In this document: positions 1-9,072 of the stretch, one piece after another | Numbering within the stretch: position 1 is the stretch's first letter | How the letters are laid out: the number at the start of each line of letters is the position of its first letter | DNA from: Pseudomonas lutea | GTDB taxonomy: Bacteria > Pseudomonadota > Gammaproteobacteria > Pseudomonadales > Pseudomonadaceae | Direction of reading: 5' to 3' | Assembly: GCF_000759445.1 (NCBI RefSeq) | Contig: NZ_JRMB01000001.1 | Location: 2,356,001 to 2,420,000 of the forward strand | DNA: 64,000 nt | Program-made: the position numbers and the translations under genes | Notes under the pieces: generated by a model | Databases searched by the model: none | What the model was told of the DNA's origin: nothing | The model's input: only the letters and a program-made list of their open reading frames with translations

Positions 1-1674
1 CGCGACCTGTTGCAGGACACACTGACCATTCTTGCCCCCGCGGCCCACGCCAAACAGCTGGAGCTGGTGAGCCTGGTCTACCGCGACACGCCGCTGTCAC
101 TGGTCGGGGACCCACTGCGGCTGAGGCAGATTCTGACCAATCTAGTCAGCAACGCGATCAAGTTCACCCGCGAGGGGACCATCGTCGCGCGGGCGATGCT
201 GGAGGAAGAGCACGACACCACCGTGCAACTGCGCATCAGCGTGCAGGACACCGGCATCGGGCTGTCCAGTCAGGACGTGCGTGCGCTGTTTCAGGCGTTC
301 AGCCAGGCAGACAACTCGCTGTCGCGCCACTCCGGCGGGACCGGGCTGGGGCTGGTGATTTCCAAGCGGCTGGTCGAACAGATGGGCGGCGAAATCGGCG
401 TCGAGAGCACGCCGGGCGAAGGCTCTGAATTCTGGATCAGCCTGACGCTGCCGAAGACCCGCGACGACCTCGAAGACCTGCCCGCCCCGCCGCTGCTGGG
501 CCGGCGCGTAGCGGTGCTGGAGCATCACGACCTGTCACGCCAGGCGCTTGAGCACCAGTTGGAGGACTGCGGCCTGCAGCCGATGGTCTTCAACAATCTG
601 GAGAACCTCATCAACGGCGTAACGGTGGTGCATCAGACGCCCCACGCCATCGACATGGCCGTGTTGGGGGTGACCGCCCACGAACTGCCACCCGAGCGCC
701 TGCGCCAGCAAATCTGGGACCTGGAAAACCTCAATTGCAAGGTGCTGGTGCTGTGCCCGACCACCGAGCAGGCGCTGTATCAATTGTCGGTGCCTGATGC
801 GTACAACCAGCTGCAAGCCAAGCCGGCCTGTACGCGCAAGTTGCGCCGCGCCCTGTCGGAGCTGATCAATCCCAAGCAGTTGCGCAACGAGGTGCCGGAG
901 CCGCTGTCGAGCCGGCCGCCGCGCATTCTGTGCGTCGACGACAACCCGGCGAACCTGCTGCTGGTGCAGACGTTGCTCGAAGACATGGGCGCGAAAGTGA
1001 TGGCGGTCGACAGCGGTTACGCAGCCGTGCAGGCGGTGCAGGACGAACCTTTCGATCTGGTGTTGATGGACGTGCAAATGCCGGGCATGGACGGCCGTCA
1101 GGCGACCGAGGCGATTCGCGGCTGGGAAAGCGAGCGCCAGGCGACGTCGCTGCCAATCGTCGCTCTGACCGCCCACGCCATGGCCAACGAAAAGCGCGCG
1201 CTGTTGCAGAGCGGGATGGATGACTACCTGACCAAACCGATCAGCGAACGCCAGCTTGCGCAGGTGGTGTTGAAATGGACCGGGCTGGCGTTGCGCAATC
1301 AGGCACCGGAGCGGCACGTCGAATTTGCCCAGAACGGCCTCAACCTGCAGGTGCTCGATCACGAGGAAGGGCTGCGCCTGGCGGCGGGTAAAGCCGACCT
1401 GGCGGCGGACATGCTGGCCATGCTGCTGGCTTCTCTGGCCACCGACCGGGAAGCGATCCGTAACGCCCGCGAGGCCAAGGATACCGTTGCGCTGATTGAA
1501 CGCGTGCATCGTTTGCACGGTGCGACCCGTTACTGCGGCGTTCCGCAACTGCGCGCGGCGTGCCAGCGCAGCGAAACCCTGCTCAAACAGGATTCTGCCG
1601 ACAGCGACAAGGCGCTGGACGAGTTGGAGAAGGCGATCAGCCGGCTTGAGACCGAGGCCCGCGTGACGGCTTGA
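1..1674 (+). CDS. gacS: Hybrid sensor histidine kinase GacS, 3' part (5' end outside window)
   Basis: This is the C-terminal part of an unorthodox hybrid kinase; the frame is open from base 1, so the HAMP and most of the dimerisation domain lie upstream. Seen in order: a HATPase domain (NAIKF N-box, DTGIGL G1, GGTGLGLVIS G2), a degenerate receiver-like linker, a true receiver (ILCVDDNPANLLL, phospho-acceptor region LVLMDVQMPGMDG, ALTAH, DYLTKPI), and a C-terminal HPt domain (RVHRLHGATRYCG). In Pseudomonas GacS signals through GacA to the Rsm small RNAs and controls secondary metabolism and virulence. The D-lactate dehydrogenase gene downstream is the usual Pseudomonas neighbour, which supports GacS over other BarA-like kinases. 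Confidence 0.93.
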   Translation, partial: RDLLQDTLTILAPAAHAKQLELVSLVYRDTPLSLVGDPLRLRQILTNLVSNAIKFTREGTIVARAMLEEEHDTTVQLRISVQDTGIGLSSQDVRALFQAFSQADNSLSRHSGGTGLGLVISKRLVEQMGGEIGVESTPGEGSEFWISLTLPKTRDDLEDLPAPPLLGRRVAVLEHHDLSRQALEHQLEDCGLQPMVFNNLENLINGVTVVHQTPHAIDMAVLGVTAHELPPERLRQQIWDLENLNCKVLVLCPTTEQALYQLSVPDAYNQLQAKPACTRKLRRALSELINPKQLRNEVPEPLSSRPPRILCVDDNPANLLLVQTLLEDMGAKVMAVDSGYAAVQAVQDEPFDLVLMDVQMPGMDGRQATEAIRGWESERQATSLPIVALTAHAMANEKRALLQSGMDDYLTKPISERQLAQVVLKWTGLALRNQAPERHVEFAQNGLNLQVLDHEEGLRLAAGKADLAADMLAMLLASLATDREAIRNAREAKDTVALIERVHRLHGATRYCGVPQLRAACQRSETLLKQDSADSDKALDELEKAISRLETEARVTA

Positions 1675-1761
1675 TCTGGGTCATCGTGTTCGGTTTTTTA
1701 ATGGATAGACTGTGGGGTTTCGGTGGTGGATCAGGATGAATAGCGAGTGCTGAAGGGCCCT

Positions 1762-2331
1762 GTTCGCCAGCAAGCCGGCTCCTACAGTGGATTGGCGTTA
1801 GCTTCATATTCCGCGTCCGCCGCCACGTCTGTAGGAGCCGGCTTGCTGGCGAACGCGGTGTGTCAGGCGATGGCGATGTGGCTGGCAGATCGCGGTGTAT
1901 TAAGCGATGCCGATGGCGCTGACGAATCGCGGTGTATCAGGCAATTACGATGGCGCTCACAGCACGTATTCGCGGGCAAGCGCGCTCCTACAGTGGCTTT
2001 GGGTCATCCCCCAATTTCGCGTCCGCCGCCACGTCCGTAGGAGCCGGCTTGCTGGCGAACGCGGTGTATCAGGCGATGACGAAGGCGCGAACAGATCGCG
2101 GTGTATCAGGCAATTACGATGGCGCTGACAGCACGTATTCGCGGGCAAGCGCGCTCCTACAATGGGTTTGGGTCAGCCCCCAATTTCGCGTCCGCCGCCA
2201 CGTCCGTAGGAGCCGGCTTGCTGGCGAACGCGGTGGGTCAGGCAATGACGAAGGCGCGAACAGATCGCGGTGTATCAGGCAATGGCAATGGCGCTGAGAA
2301 ATCGTATTCGCGGGCAAGCGCGCTACTACAG
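1762..2331. repeat. REP array between gacS and ldhA
   Basis: The gap between gacS and ldhA holds no credible gene. It is filled with REP palindromes of two kinds, GTAGGAGCCGGCTTGCTGGC and the related GCGGGCAAGCGCGCTCCTAC, in alternating orientation. Three similar units repeat about every 170 bp, with spacers such as 'aacagatcgcggtgtatcaggcaat' variants. The short reading frames here only follow the repeat. Confidence 0.85.
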
Positions 2332-2390
2332 TGGGTTGGGTGACCGCCCCAACGCGTTCGAATCCAAGGCCCATCTTTTGAGGAGCAACC

Positions 2391-3374
2391 ATGCGTACGC
2401 TTATCTACAGCAGCCAAACCTACGACCGCGAGAGCTTCCTGGCCGCGCAGGTCCCGGCGGACATCGAACTGCACTTCCAGCCCGCGCGGTTGACGCTGGA
2501 CACCGTGGCGCTGGCCGAGGCGTATGAGGTGGTCTGCGCGTTTATCAATGACGACCTGAGCGCGCCCGTGCTTGAGCAACTGGCCGCTGGCGGCACCCGG
2601 CTCATCGCCTTGCGCTCGGCAGGTTTCAACCACGTCGACCTTGCTGCCGCCCAGCGTCTGGGCCTGAGCGTCGTTCGGGTGCCCGCCTACTCTCCCCATG
2701 CGGTGGCCGAGCATGCGGTGGCGTTGATCCTGTCGCTGAACCGCCACCTGCACCGCGCCTGTAACCGGACCCGCGACGGCGATTTCAGCCTCCACGGCCT
2801 GACCGGTTTCGACCTGGTGGGCAAGACCGTCGGCGTGGTCGGCACCGGACAGATTGGCGCCACTTTCGCGCGCATCATGGCGGGCTTCGGCTGCAAACTG
2901 CTGGCCTACGACCCTTACCCCAACCCGCAAGTCGAGGCGCTGGGCGCGCGCTATCTGCCCCTCGACGCCTTGCTCGCCGAAGCGCACATCATCAGTTTGC
3001 ACTGCCCGCTCAACGACGACACCCGGCACTTGATCAACCCCGCGTCGCTATCACGCATGCAGCGTGGCGCGATGCTGATCAACACCGGACGCGGCGCGCT
3101 GGTCAACACGCCGGCATTGATCGACGCGCTGAAAACCGGCCAGCTGGGGTACCTGGGGCTCGACGTCTACGAAGAAGAAGCCCAGCTGTTTTTCGAAGAC
3201 CGTTCGGACCTGCCGCTGCAGGACGATGTGCTCGCCCGCCTGCTGACATTCCCTAACGTGGTGGTCACCGCCCATCAGGCGTTTCTCACCCGTGAAGCAC
3301 TGGGCGCCATTGCTCAGACAACGCTGGATAACATCAGCGGCTGGGCGACCGGTAGCCCGCAGAATCAGGTGTAG
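2391..3374 (+). CDS. ldhA: D-lactate dehydrogenase (NAD-dependent, fermentative type)
   Basis: A 327-residue D-2-hydroxyacid dehydrogenase that interconverts pyruvate and D-lactate with NADH. Visible features are the NAD-binding GVVGTGQIG near residue 147, the substrate region RSAGFNHVDL with its arginine, the catalytic stretch TGRGALVNTPALIDAL, the conserved glutamate segment GLDVYEEEAQLFFED typical of LdhA, and the catalytic histidine in VTAHQAFLT near the C-terminus. The ATG follows a clear TTGAGGAGCA ribosome site. Length is normal. Position next to gacS is the standard Pseudomonas arrangement. It is probably expressed alone because a REP array lies upstream. Confidence 0.92.
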   Translation: MRTLIYSSQTYDRESFLAAQVPADIELHFQPARLTLDTVALAEAYEVVCAFINDDLSAPVLEQLAAGGTRLIALRSAGFNHVDLAAAQRLGLSVVRVPAYSPHAVAEHAVALILSLNRHLHRACNRTRDGDFSLHGLTGFDLVGKTVGVVGTGQIGATFARIMAGFGCKLLAYDPYPNPQVEALGARYLPLDALLAEAHIISLHCPLNDDTRHLINPASLSRMQRGAMLINTGRGALVNTPALIDALKTGQLGYLGLDVYEEEAQLFFEDRSDLPLQDDVLARLLTFPNVVVTAHQAFLTREALGAIAQTTLDNISGWATGSPQNQV

Positions 3375-3517
3375 CCCGTCATTCCCGACTGCGCTCGTCC
3401 TGACGCAATCCGTTGCAGGCACACGCTGCGGCGCGGCAGATCAGCGCGGTCGTCTGCCGCGCGGCTGCGAGAACCCCGCCGCTAAGTGTTAGCATGCGCG
3501 CCTATTTGGAGACCCCC

Positions 3518-3955
3518 ATGGCCGAACACGATTTTCGCTACAGCATGCTCACCCCTCAACACACCCTGATCGAATGCCGCAGCCTGGCCGTCGGTCGTTA
3601 CCAAGTGACCGGCAACGGCGGCTCAATCAAGCCCGACGACGTTCTATTGGTCACCGTCAAAGGCAGCAAAGAGCTGTTCATGCGCCTGAACGTGGAAAAA
3701 GTCCGTCACCTGATCAACCCCACCGGCCAATGGGTGGCCGTGGCCAACGGCCCGGCGTTTACCGAGCTGGCGATTCACACCTGGAAGGTCAACTGCAACG
3801 ACTGCGGCAAAGAGCGTGATATCGAATTCATGGTCGATGGCAAAGACGGCAAAAAAGCCCTGAAGCCCGCCGCCACTGCGCGCATTCAGGAGCTGGGCTG
3901 GAAGGTCGTGGGCGAGAACCACCTTTGCCCTGCCTGCGCGAAGAAAGCCGCATGA
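3518..3955 (+). CDS. Conserved hypothetical protein with two CxxC pairs
   Basis: A 145-residue soluble protein without signal peptide. The ATG at 3518 has a GGAG site 7 bases upstream; the open frame extends further 5' but that part lies in poorly coding sequence. Two cysteine pairs, CNDC around residue 92 and CPAC near the C-terminal end, could form a zinc ribbon. The gene overlaps the next start by the ATGA arrangement, so the two are probably translationally coupled. The same short protein followed by a META lipoprotein near ldhA is common in Pseudomonas, but no function is known to me. Confidence 0.78.
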   Translation: MAEHDFRYSMLTPQHTLIECRSLAVGRYQVTGNGGSIKPDDVLLVTVKGSKELFMRLNVEKVRHLINPTGQWVAVANGPAFTELAIHTWKVNCNDCGKERDIEFMVDGKDGKKALKPAATARIQELGWKVVGENHLCPACAKKAA

Positions 3956-4356
3956 AATCGCTGTTGCTCACATTGCTCGCAGCCGTGCTGATAAGCGGCT
4001 GTGCCAGCGAGCCTTCACCTCTCAAGCAGGACCACGGCTACGTGCTGGAATGGATAGGCGAGCGTCCGTTGATCGACAACAGCCACCTGACCATGACCCT
4101 GGGCAACGACGGCCGCGCTTACGGCAACGCCGGCTGCAACCACTGGTTCGCGCCTTACCAATTGCAGGGCGAGACCCTGAGCTTCGGCCCGGTCGGCAGC
4201 ACCCGCAAAATGTGCGCGCCGGCATTGATGGAGCAGGAGCATCGCTTCCTTGAAGCGCTGGGCAAGGTTCAGCGATGGGACATCTCGCCCATCGAGCAAT
4301 TGCGCCTGTGGCCTGCCCAGGGCAAACCGTTGCGGTTTTGGCTGGAAGAGAACTGA
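3952..4356 (+). CDS. META-domain (HslJ-like) lipoprotein
   Basis: A 134-residue lipoprotein with an N-terminal signal ending in the lipobox LISGC. The mature part reads as a single META/HslJ domain: LTMTLGNDGRAYGNAGCNHW followed by a second cysteine in STRKMCAPALM and the tail RFLEALGKVQRWDI. META proteins are outer-membrane or periplasmic and are associated with heat or novobiocin tolerance in E. coli. The start was chosen at 3952 because it gives a proper signal peptide and overlaps the upstream stop by four bases. Confidence 0.86.
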   Translation: MKSLLLTLLAAVLISGCASEPSPLKQDHGYVLEWIGERPLIDNSHLTMTLGNDGRAYGNAGCNHWFAPYQLQGETLSFGPVGSTRKMCAPALMEQEHRFLEALGKVQRWDISPIEQLRLWPAQGKPLRFWLEEN

Positions 4357-4390
4357 CTGCATCCGGACTCACGAATGCGCGCCGCGTGAG

Positions 4391-4945
4391 TCACCGGGTC
4401 GCCGGCAACGGCTGGAATTCCCCGCGCTCCAAACTCTGCACCCGGTTGCCCATGGCGTCCGTTGCATTGAGATCCGCACCTTTGGCGGCCAGTGCCTCAA
4501 GAATGTCTTTGCGATGAAACAGCGCCGCGTACATGGCGGCGGTCTGACCGGCGTTATTGCGTTGATCGGCCGCGCAGTCAGCGGCGACCAGTTGCCGAGC
4601 GATGCTGAGCTCGCCTTTGAAGATCGCCCCCATCAAGGCCGTGTTGCCCCTTAGATCCTTGGCGCAGGGATCGGCACCCGCATTCAGCAGTTGAGTAACG
4701 ACCGCTTGTTGCCCGTGGTAAGCGGCGAGAATCAGAGCGGTGTAGCCTTTTTCGTCCTGTACGTTCAGATCGAACCTGGCATTGACGAACTCGCTGAGCA
4801 TGTCCTGGCGGCCGTCTCGGGCGGCCTGAAAGAACAGCTCCCTGAGCTGCGCCTGGGTGTCGGCGGCGGTGCCGGTATCAGACGGACTGGCGTGGGCCAT
4901 GCCCGCCGTCAGACACAGCAGCAACGCATACAGGGTTCTGCGCAT
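4391..4945 (-). CDS. ankB: Periplasmic ankyrin-repeat protein AnkB
   Basis: A 184-residue secreted protein with the signal peptide MRRTLYALLLCLTAGMAHA followed by four to five ankyrin repeats (GYTALILAAYHGQQAVVTQL, GNTALMGAIFKGELSIARQL, GQTAAMYAALFHRKDILEAL). The ATG at 4945 has a perfect GGAGGA site 6 bases upstream. It lies just behind the periplasmic catalase gene, as ankB does with katB in P. aeruginosa, where AnkB is needed for full KatB activity. It probably protects or scaffolds the catalase in the periplasm. Confidence 0.9.
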   Translation of the reverse strand: MRRTLYALLLCLTAGMAHASPSDTGTAADTQAQLRELFFQAARDGRQDMLSEFVNARFDLNVQDEKGYTALILAAYHGQQAVVTQLLNAGADPCAKDLRGNTALMGAIFKGELSIARQLVAADCAADQRNNAGQTAAMYAALFHRKDILEALAAKGADLNATDAMGNRVQSLERGEFQPLPATR

Positions 4946-4979
4946 GTGATGTCCTCCACAAGGTAATCGGTTCCAAAAG

Positions 4980-5008
4980 CCTCGGCCCGCCTTGCACGCG
5001 GGCCGAGG
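4980..5008 (-). terminator. Hairpin between katB and ankB
   Basis: A perfect 11-bp inverted repeat (CCTCGGCCCGC, 7-base loop, GCGGGCCGAGG) lies between the katB stop and the ankB ribosome site. On the minus strand it is followed by CTTTTGG, a short T-run. It could be a leaky terminator setting a lower ankB level, or a 3' stabiliser of the katB transcript. Confidence 0.55.
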
Positions 5009-5015
5009 GGGTCGG

Positions 5016-6542
5016 TCAGTCCTGCAGTGCCGCGGCCAGTTGCTTGACCTTGGCCAGATCACCCTTGGCAACCTTGGCTACGCCGGTGCCGTATTCCGGG
5101 TCAGCCTTGTAGAGGAACGACAGCATGATGTTCTTGCTTTCGGCATCGGTCGTCGCCAGCGATTCACCAAAACTCTGAATCAGGTCCTTGCGGTCCTTCT
5201 CGCTATAGGAACGGTACAAGTCGCCCGCCTGCTTGAAGTTCTGCTCTTTCTGGATTTTGGCTTGCTGGGTGCTGCCGGACAACGGCAGTTGGCTGTAGCG
5301 CGCCTCTTCCACCGCTGGACGCGGGTTGAGTCGGCTTGGCTCGTAGTTCACGCCAGTGGTGGTGTGCCCGGTATTGAGCGGCCCGTCCTGGTTGCCGTTG
5401 TTGACCTTCACCCGTGGCGCGTTGATCGGCAGGCTCAGCACATTCGGGCCCACGCGATAGAGCTGCGTGTCAGCGTAGGAAAACACCCGACCTTGCAGCA
5501 GGCGGTCTTCCGAAGGCTCGATACCCGGCACGACGTTGGCGGGCGCCATGGCGACCTGCTCGGTTTCCTGGAAGTAGTTATCCACGTTCTTGTTCAAGAC
5601 CATCTGGCCAATTTTGCGCTCAGGGATATTTGGCCAGATTTTGGTCGCGTCCAGCGGGTCGAAGTCGAACTTCGCCAGGTCCTCAGGCTTGACCACCTGG
5701 ACGTACAGGTCCCACTTGGGAAAATCGCCCTTGTTGATGGCGGCAACCAGGTCGTTGGTCAGGTGGCTGTAGTCCTTGGACTGCACCTCGGCGACTTGCT
5801 GTGGATCGAGGTTTTTCAGGCCCTGCAGGCTTTTCCAGTGGAACTTCACATAGTTGACTTCGCCCTTGGCGTTCACCAGTTTGTAGGCGTGTACGCCGTT
5901 GCCGTCCATGGTCCGATAGCTGGCGGGTGTGCCTTCGTTGGAGTACAGCAGCGTCAAGGTGCGTGTGGCTTCCGGAACGTGCGAGAAGAAGTCGAAACGT
6001 CGCGAATCGTCATCCAGGTTGGTGCGCGGGTCAGGCTTGAAGGCGTGGACCATGTCCGGGAACTTGATCGCGTCACGGATGAAAAACGTCGGGAAGTTAT
6101 TGCCGACCAGGTCCCAGTTGCCATCGGCCGTGTAGAACTTGGTGGCGAATCCGCGAGGGTCGCGCAGGGTTTCAGGGGAGTGGTTGCCGTGAACAACGGC
6201 CGAGAACCGCACGAATACCGGTGTGTGCTCGCCTTTGCTGAAGACCTTCGCTTTGCTCAGGTCAGAGGCGTCGTCGGAGGCGACGAATTCGCCGTGTACG
6301 CCCGTCCCACGCGCATGCACGACGCGCTCGGGAATGCGTTCGCGATCGAAGCGCTGGAGTTTTTGCAGCAATTGCACGTCTTGCAAGAGGACCGGGCCGT
6401 TGGGGCCGGCGGTTTGGGAGTTCTGGTTATCGCCGACGGCGGCGCCGTTGTCGCGGGTCAGGGTGTCTGCGTAAGCGGCAGAACTGACCATCAGGCTCGC
6501 GCCAATCAGGCTGGCGGCAATAGGGGAGCGGGGTAAGTACAT
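5016..6542 (-). CDS. katB: Periplasmic catalase KatB
   Basis: A 508-residue mono-functional haem catalase that breaks hydrogen peroxide into water and oxygen. A signal peptide (hydrophobic stretch after MYLPRSP, cleavage near SSAAYA) sends it to the periplasm. The catalytic histidine is in RIPERVVHARGTG, the catalytic asparagine in GNWDLVGNNFPTFFIRDAIK, and the haem-iron tyrosine in RVFSYADTQLYR. Length matches small-subunit catalases. Presence of a leader and of ankB downstream fits KatB rather than cytoplasmic KatA. It is probably induced by peroxide through OxyR. Confidence 0.93.
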   Translation of the reverse strand: MYLPRSPIAASLIGASLMVSSAAYADTLTRDNGAAVGDNQNSQTAGPNGPVLLQDVQLLQKLQRFDRERIPERVVHARGTGVHGEFVASDDASDLSKAKVFSKGEHTPVFVRFSAVVHGNHSPETLRDPRGFATKFYTADGNWDLVGNNFPTFFIRDAIKFPDMVHAFKPDPRTNLDDDSRRFDFFSHVPEATRTLTLLYSNEGTPASYRTMDGNGVHAYKLVNAKGEVNYVKFHWKSLQGLKNLDPQQVAEVQSKDYSHLTNDLVAAINKGDFPKWDLYVQVVKPEDLAKFDFDPLDATKIWPNIPERKIGQMVLNKNVDNYFQETEQVAMAPANVVPGIEPSEDRLLQGRVFSYADTQLYRVGPNVLSLPINAPRVKVNNGNQDGPLNTGHTTTGVNYEPSRLNPRPAVEEARYSQLPLSGSTQQAKIQKEQNFKQAGDLYRSYSEKDRKDLIQSFGESLATTDAESKNIMLSFLYKADPEYGTGVAKVAKGDLAKVKQLAAALQD

Positions 6543-6579
6543 CGTGGACTCTCTCTGTTTTGGTTGTTCTGAGAGTCAA

Positions 6580-6623
6580 AGCCTACGGTCCGAGCCCGTT
6601 ATTCCTGAATTGGTTCTGGCTAT
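6580..6623 (-). promoter_or_regulatory. Weak candidate OxyR site upstream of katB
   Basis: Read on the minus strand, ATAG-N7-CAAT starts at 6623, about 80 bases before the katB ATG. It matches the first half of the OxyR pattern ATAG-N7-CTAT; the second half does not match well. Listed because katB is a known OxyR target, but the sequence evidence alone is thin. Confidence 0.25.
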
Positions 6624-6695
6624 GTGCTTGATAAATTAACAAATATTGACGCTGGCGTGGTTATCGGCGTAACGGCGGTAGAAGGACTCACTGCG

Positions 6696-7820
6696 TTAAC
6701 CCGCGGGCACCATCCTGCGCCGCAGCAACTGCCTGCCCAACCCCTGCCCTTTGAGCTCGACGTAGTGGTAAGTGGCGCAGGAAACCGTCACCACCACCGC
6801 CAGAATCAGCAGCACCACGACGTTATTCGACCAGACCTGACCTGTGTCCAGGTAACGGATATCCCCGATCATGGGCGCGGCTTCCAGGCCGGTTTTCTTC
6901 TGCACCACCATAAACCCCGAAATCACGAAGAACAGCACGGCCAGATGGGTCAGATAGATCGAATAGGACCAGCGCCCCAGACGCGCGAAGAATTCGTACC
7001 TGAGCACCCGCGAGAGCGCGCCGCCATCGAAGGCAAACAACACGATGGTCACACAGAACACTGCGCTGGCGGCCAATGATTTTTGCTGCAACTGACTGGT
7101 CAGCACCGCCCAAATGGCGATGGCTGCCAGCGCTTCCAGCACGCTGAGCAGCGCAAAGCCCGGCGCTATCCTGCGTTTGAGATGGTTAAAGCACACGTAA
7201 GCCAGGGTTCCGGCGAAAAAACAACCCAGACCCTTTTGCGCGTAACTGGTCAGCACGTCCGCCTGACTGTAGAACAGCGCAAATCCGCTGAGGGCAACAA
7301 CGGCCCACAGCAGGTAGCGGCCCGCCGATGCGGTGAGCATGGTTGCGGCGAAGACCATGTAGGTCCAGTACTCGATGCTGATGCTCCAGGCAGGGGTATT
7401 GAATGACAGGTTTTCCGTCAGGTGTGTCCAGCTTTGCAGCAGCAGCAGATTGGGCAGAATCTGCGAGGGCGCGTAGATGCCGGTGAACGGCGTCTGATTG
7501 AAGCCGAATCCGTGTTGGTAGGCGGCGTACTTGATGAACTCCAGGCCGACGAACACCGCGAGCATGACGGCATGCAGGGGCAAAAGGCGAAAGGTGCGAG
7601 AAACCAGAAAGTGGTTAAAATCCAGTTGCGGCTTGCTGCCGTAGGCATGAGCCATGACGAAGCCGCTGAGGACGAAGAAGAACTCGACGAACAGGTCGGC
7701 GTTGGAGAAGAAGGCCCACTCCGTGACGCTGCCGACCAGATGAGTGTGGTAGAGCACAACCGCTATCGCGCAAATACCGCGCAGGCTGTCCAGCGCGTGA
7801 AATCGTCTCACCTCTTGCAT
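6696..7820 (-). CDS. Acyltransferase family 3 membrane protein (OafA/NodX type)
   Basis: A 374-residue integral membrane protein with about ten hydrophobic segments. The N-terminus FHALDSLRGICAIAVVLYHT carries the arginine (LRG) and histidine (YHT) motifs of the acyltransferase 3 family; FFVLSGFVMA and WSISIEYWTY are further family signatures. Such enzymes put acetyl or other acyl groups on O-antigen, exopolysaccharide or other surface sugars. The gene stands alone with no glycan gene next to it, so its substrate cannot be read from context. Confidence 0.88.
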   Translation of the reverse strand: MQEVRRFHALDSLRGICAIAVVLYHTHLVGSVTEWAFFSNADLFVEFFFVLSGFVMAHAYGSKPQLDFNHFLVSRTFRLLPLHAVMLAVFVGLEFIKYAAYQHGFGFNQTPFTGIYAPSQILPNLLLLQSWTHLTENLSFNTPAWSISIEYWTYMVFAATMLTASAGRYLLWAVVALSGFALFYSQADVLTSYAQKGLGCFFAGTLAYVCFNHLKRRIAPGFALLSVLEALAAIAIWAVLTSQLQQKSLAASAVFCVTIVLFAFDGGALSRVLRYEFFARLGRWSYSIYLTHLAVLFFVISGFMVVQKKTGLEAAPMIGDIRYLDTGQVWSNNVVVLLILAVVVTVSCATYHYVELKGQGLGRQLLRRRMVPAG

Positions 7821-7978
7821 ACGAATCCCCGATCAGTTGCTATCGCTCGAAAGCGCCTAAAGCAACCCATCGGGTTCGGCCGCAGTAATACCTCAGGCCA
7901 GACGATAGCCCAGCATTGATTTTGCGCAAGGGAAGTGGTCGAAGACGTGTGATGAAGTGAGGTCAAGGCCTGTTGAAG

Positions 7979-8001
7979 GCCCCTCCCTCAACGGGAGAGG
8001 C
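7979..8001 (-). terminator. Probable terminator of the 8.0-11.9 kb operon
   Basis: An imperfect 9-bp inverted repeat (GCCCCTCCC / GGGAGAGGC, 5-base loop) lies about 40 bases after the end of the three-gene minus-strand operon. The T-run behind it is poor on the minus strand; TTTC follows on the plus strand. The rest of 7821-8040 shows nothing further. Confidence 0.35.
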
Positions 8002-8040
8002 TTTCGATGTGTGCGGGGTTTCAGGCCGCTGGCGCCAGAC

Positions 8041-9072
8041 CTACAGTGAACTCACCTCGGGATTCAACCGCTCCAGCACGCGCCTGCTATTGCCTCCTCC
8101 AAACACACTCATCAGGTCCATGACCCGTACCGGGTCTTTCGGGTCAATGCTCAACTGGATGCCGTCGTTTTTGCCCTTGAACAGCTTGACCATCAGCTCG
8201 CAGCCATCACTGAGCATCGGCGCATTCTGCCGCATGCCGCTTTCACAGTTCTTCTGCCAGTTATCCAGGCTTGTTTCAAACCAGGCCTGACGCTGTTTAT
8301 CGGCGCTGCCGGCAAGCGGGTCCAATGGCGTTGCGTAACGCTGCTGCAGCAGCGCACTGCGCTTGACCATCCCCTTGTCCTGGAAGCTGACTTTCAGCTC
8401 GCTCAACTCAGCCCTTGCGAATGCGCCTTGCAACCCCTGAGCTGCGCCGCCGAGTACCGTATAGGCGTCCGTCCTGCTGCCGCGTTGCAAGTCGTTGACC
8501 GTACGGTGAAGGTCCTTGACGTTGTCCATGCGATAGCTGGCACTGAAGGTGAACAGGTCAGGCATGTCTACGAAGGTTTCGCCCGTCGCGCGGGTGGCGT
8601 CGTCATCCAGGTCAAGGAACAGCGTGAGGTCGAACGGTTTGAGTTGATTGCGCCCGCTGCTCAACAGAGGGCCAAAACCATTCATGCCCATGAAGCCTGC
8701 CCCCATCATGCTCGCCATGGCACCCAGGTTTTTGAGGCTCTGCAGAGAGCCGTCAGAAGCCTGAATGCCAGCGGCTTCCAGGCGAACACGGGAACGACTG
8801 TCGCTGTTGATCAGATCGGTCAACGTGACGGTGTCGGCATGCACACCGCCGGACTTACCGTTACCAAACTCGACGCCTTTGATCACGACCTTGCCGCCGA
8901 AGGGCGACGAGCTCACCGACGCCCAACTGAGGCTGTCATTGAGATGGTTGTCGTACACAAAGTCGTCCAGGCGCTTCTCGGCCTGCTTGCTGGCATAGGC
9001 ACAGAGACCAAAGTAACCCGCGGCGAGAATCACCACAGCGGCAGCAGGGACAAGCAGTTTTTTCTGGATCAT
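8041..9072 (-). CDS. Hypothetical inner-membrane-anchored protein, YdgA/DUF945-like
   Basis: A 343-residue protein with an uncleaved N-terminal membrane anchor (LLVPAAAVVILAAGYFGLCAY) and a large periplasmic part rich in beta strands. The segment after the anchor (AEKRLDDFVYDNHL, then SPFGGKVVIKGVEF) recalls YdgA/DUF945 or AsmA-like proteins, which sit in the inner membrane facing the periplasm. Two cysteines near the C-terminus (KNCESGM, DGCELMV) could form a disulfide. It is the last gene of a three-gene operon and overlaps the previous gene by ATGA. Function unknown. Confidence 0.75.
   Translation of the reverse strand: MIQKKLLVPAAAVVILAAGYFGLCAYASKQAEKRLDDFVYDNHLNDSLSWASVSSSPFGGKVVIKGVEFGNGKSGGVHADTVTLTDLINSDSRSRVRLEAAGIQASDGSLQSLKNLGAMASMMGAGFMGMNGFGPLLSSGRNQLKPFDLTLFLDLDDDATRATGETFVDMPDLFTFSASYRMDNVKDLHRTVNDLQRGSRTDAYTVLGGAAQGLQGAFARAELSELKVSFQDKGMVKRSALLQQRYATPLDPLAGSADKQRQAWFETSLDNWQKNCESGMRQNAPMLSDGCELMVKLFKGKNDGIQLSIDPKDPVRVMDLMSVFGGGNSRRVLERLNPEVSSL

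Noticed and set aside
5016..6536. Long plus-strand open frame opposite katB
   Set aside because: Shadow of the catalase gene; the minus-strand protein has all catalytic motifs.
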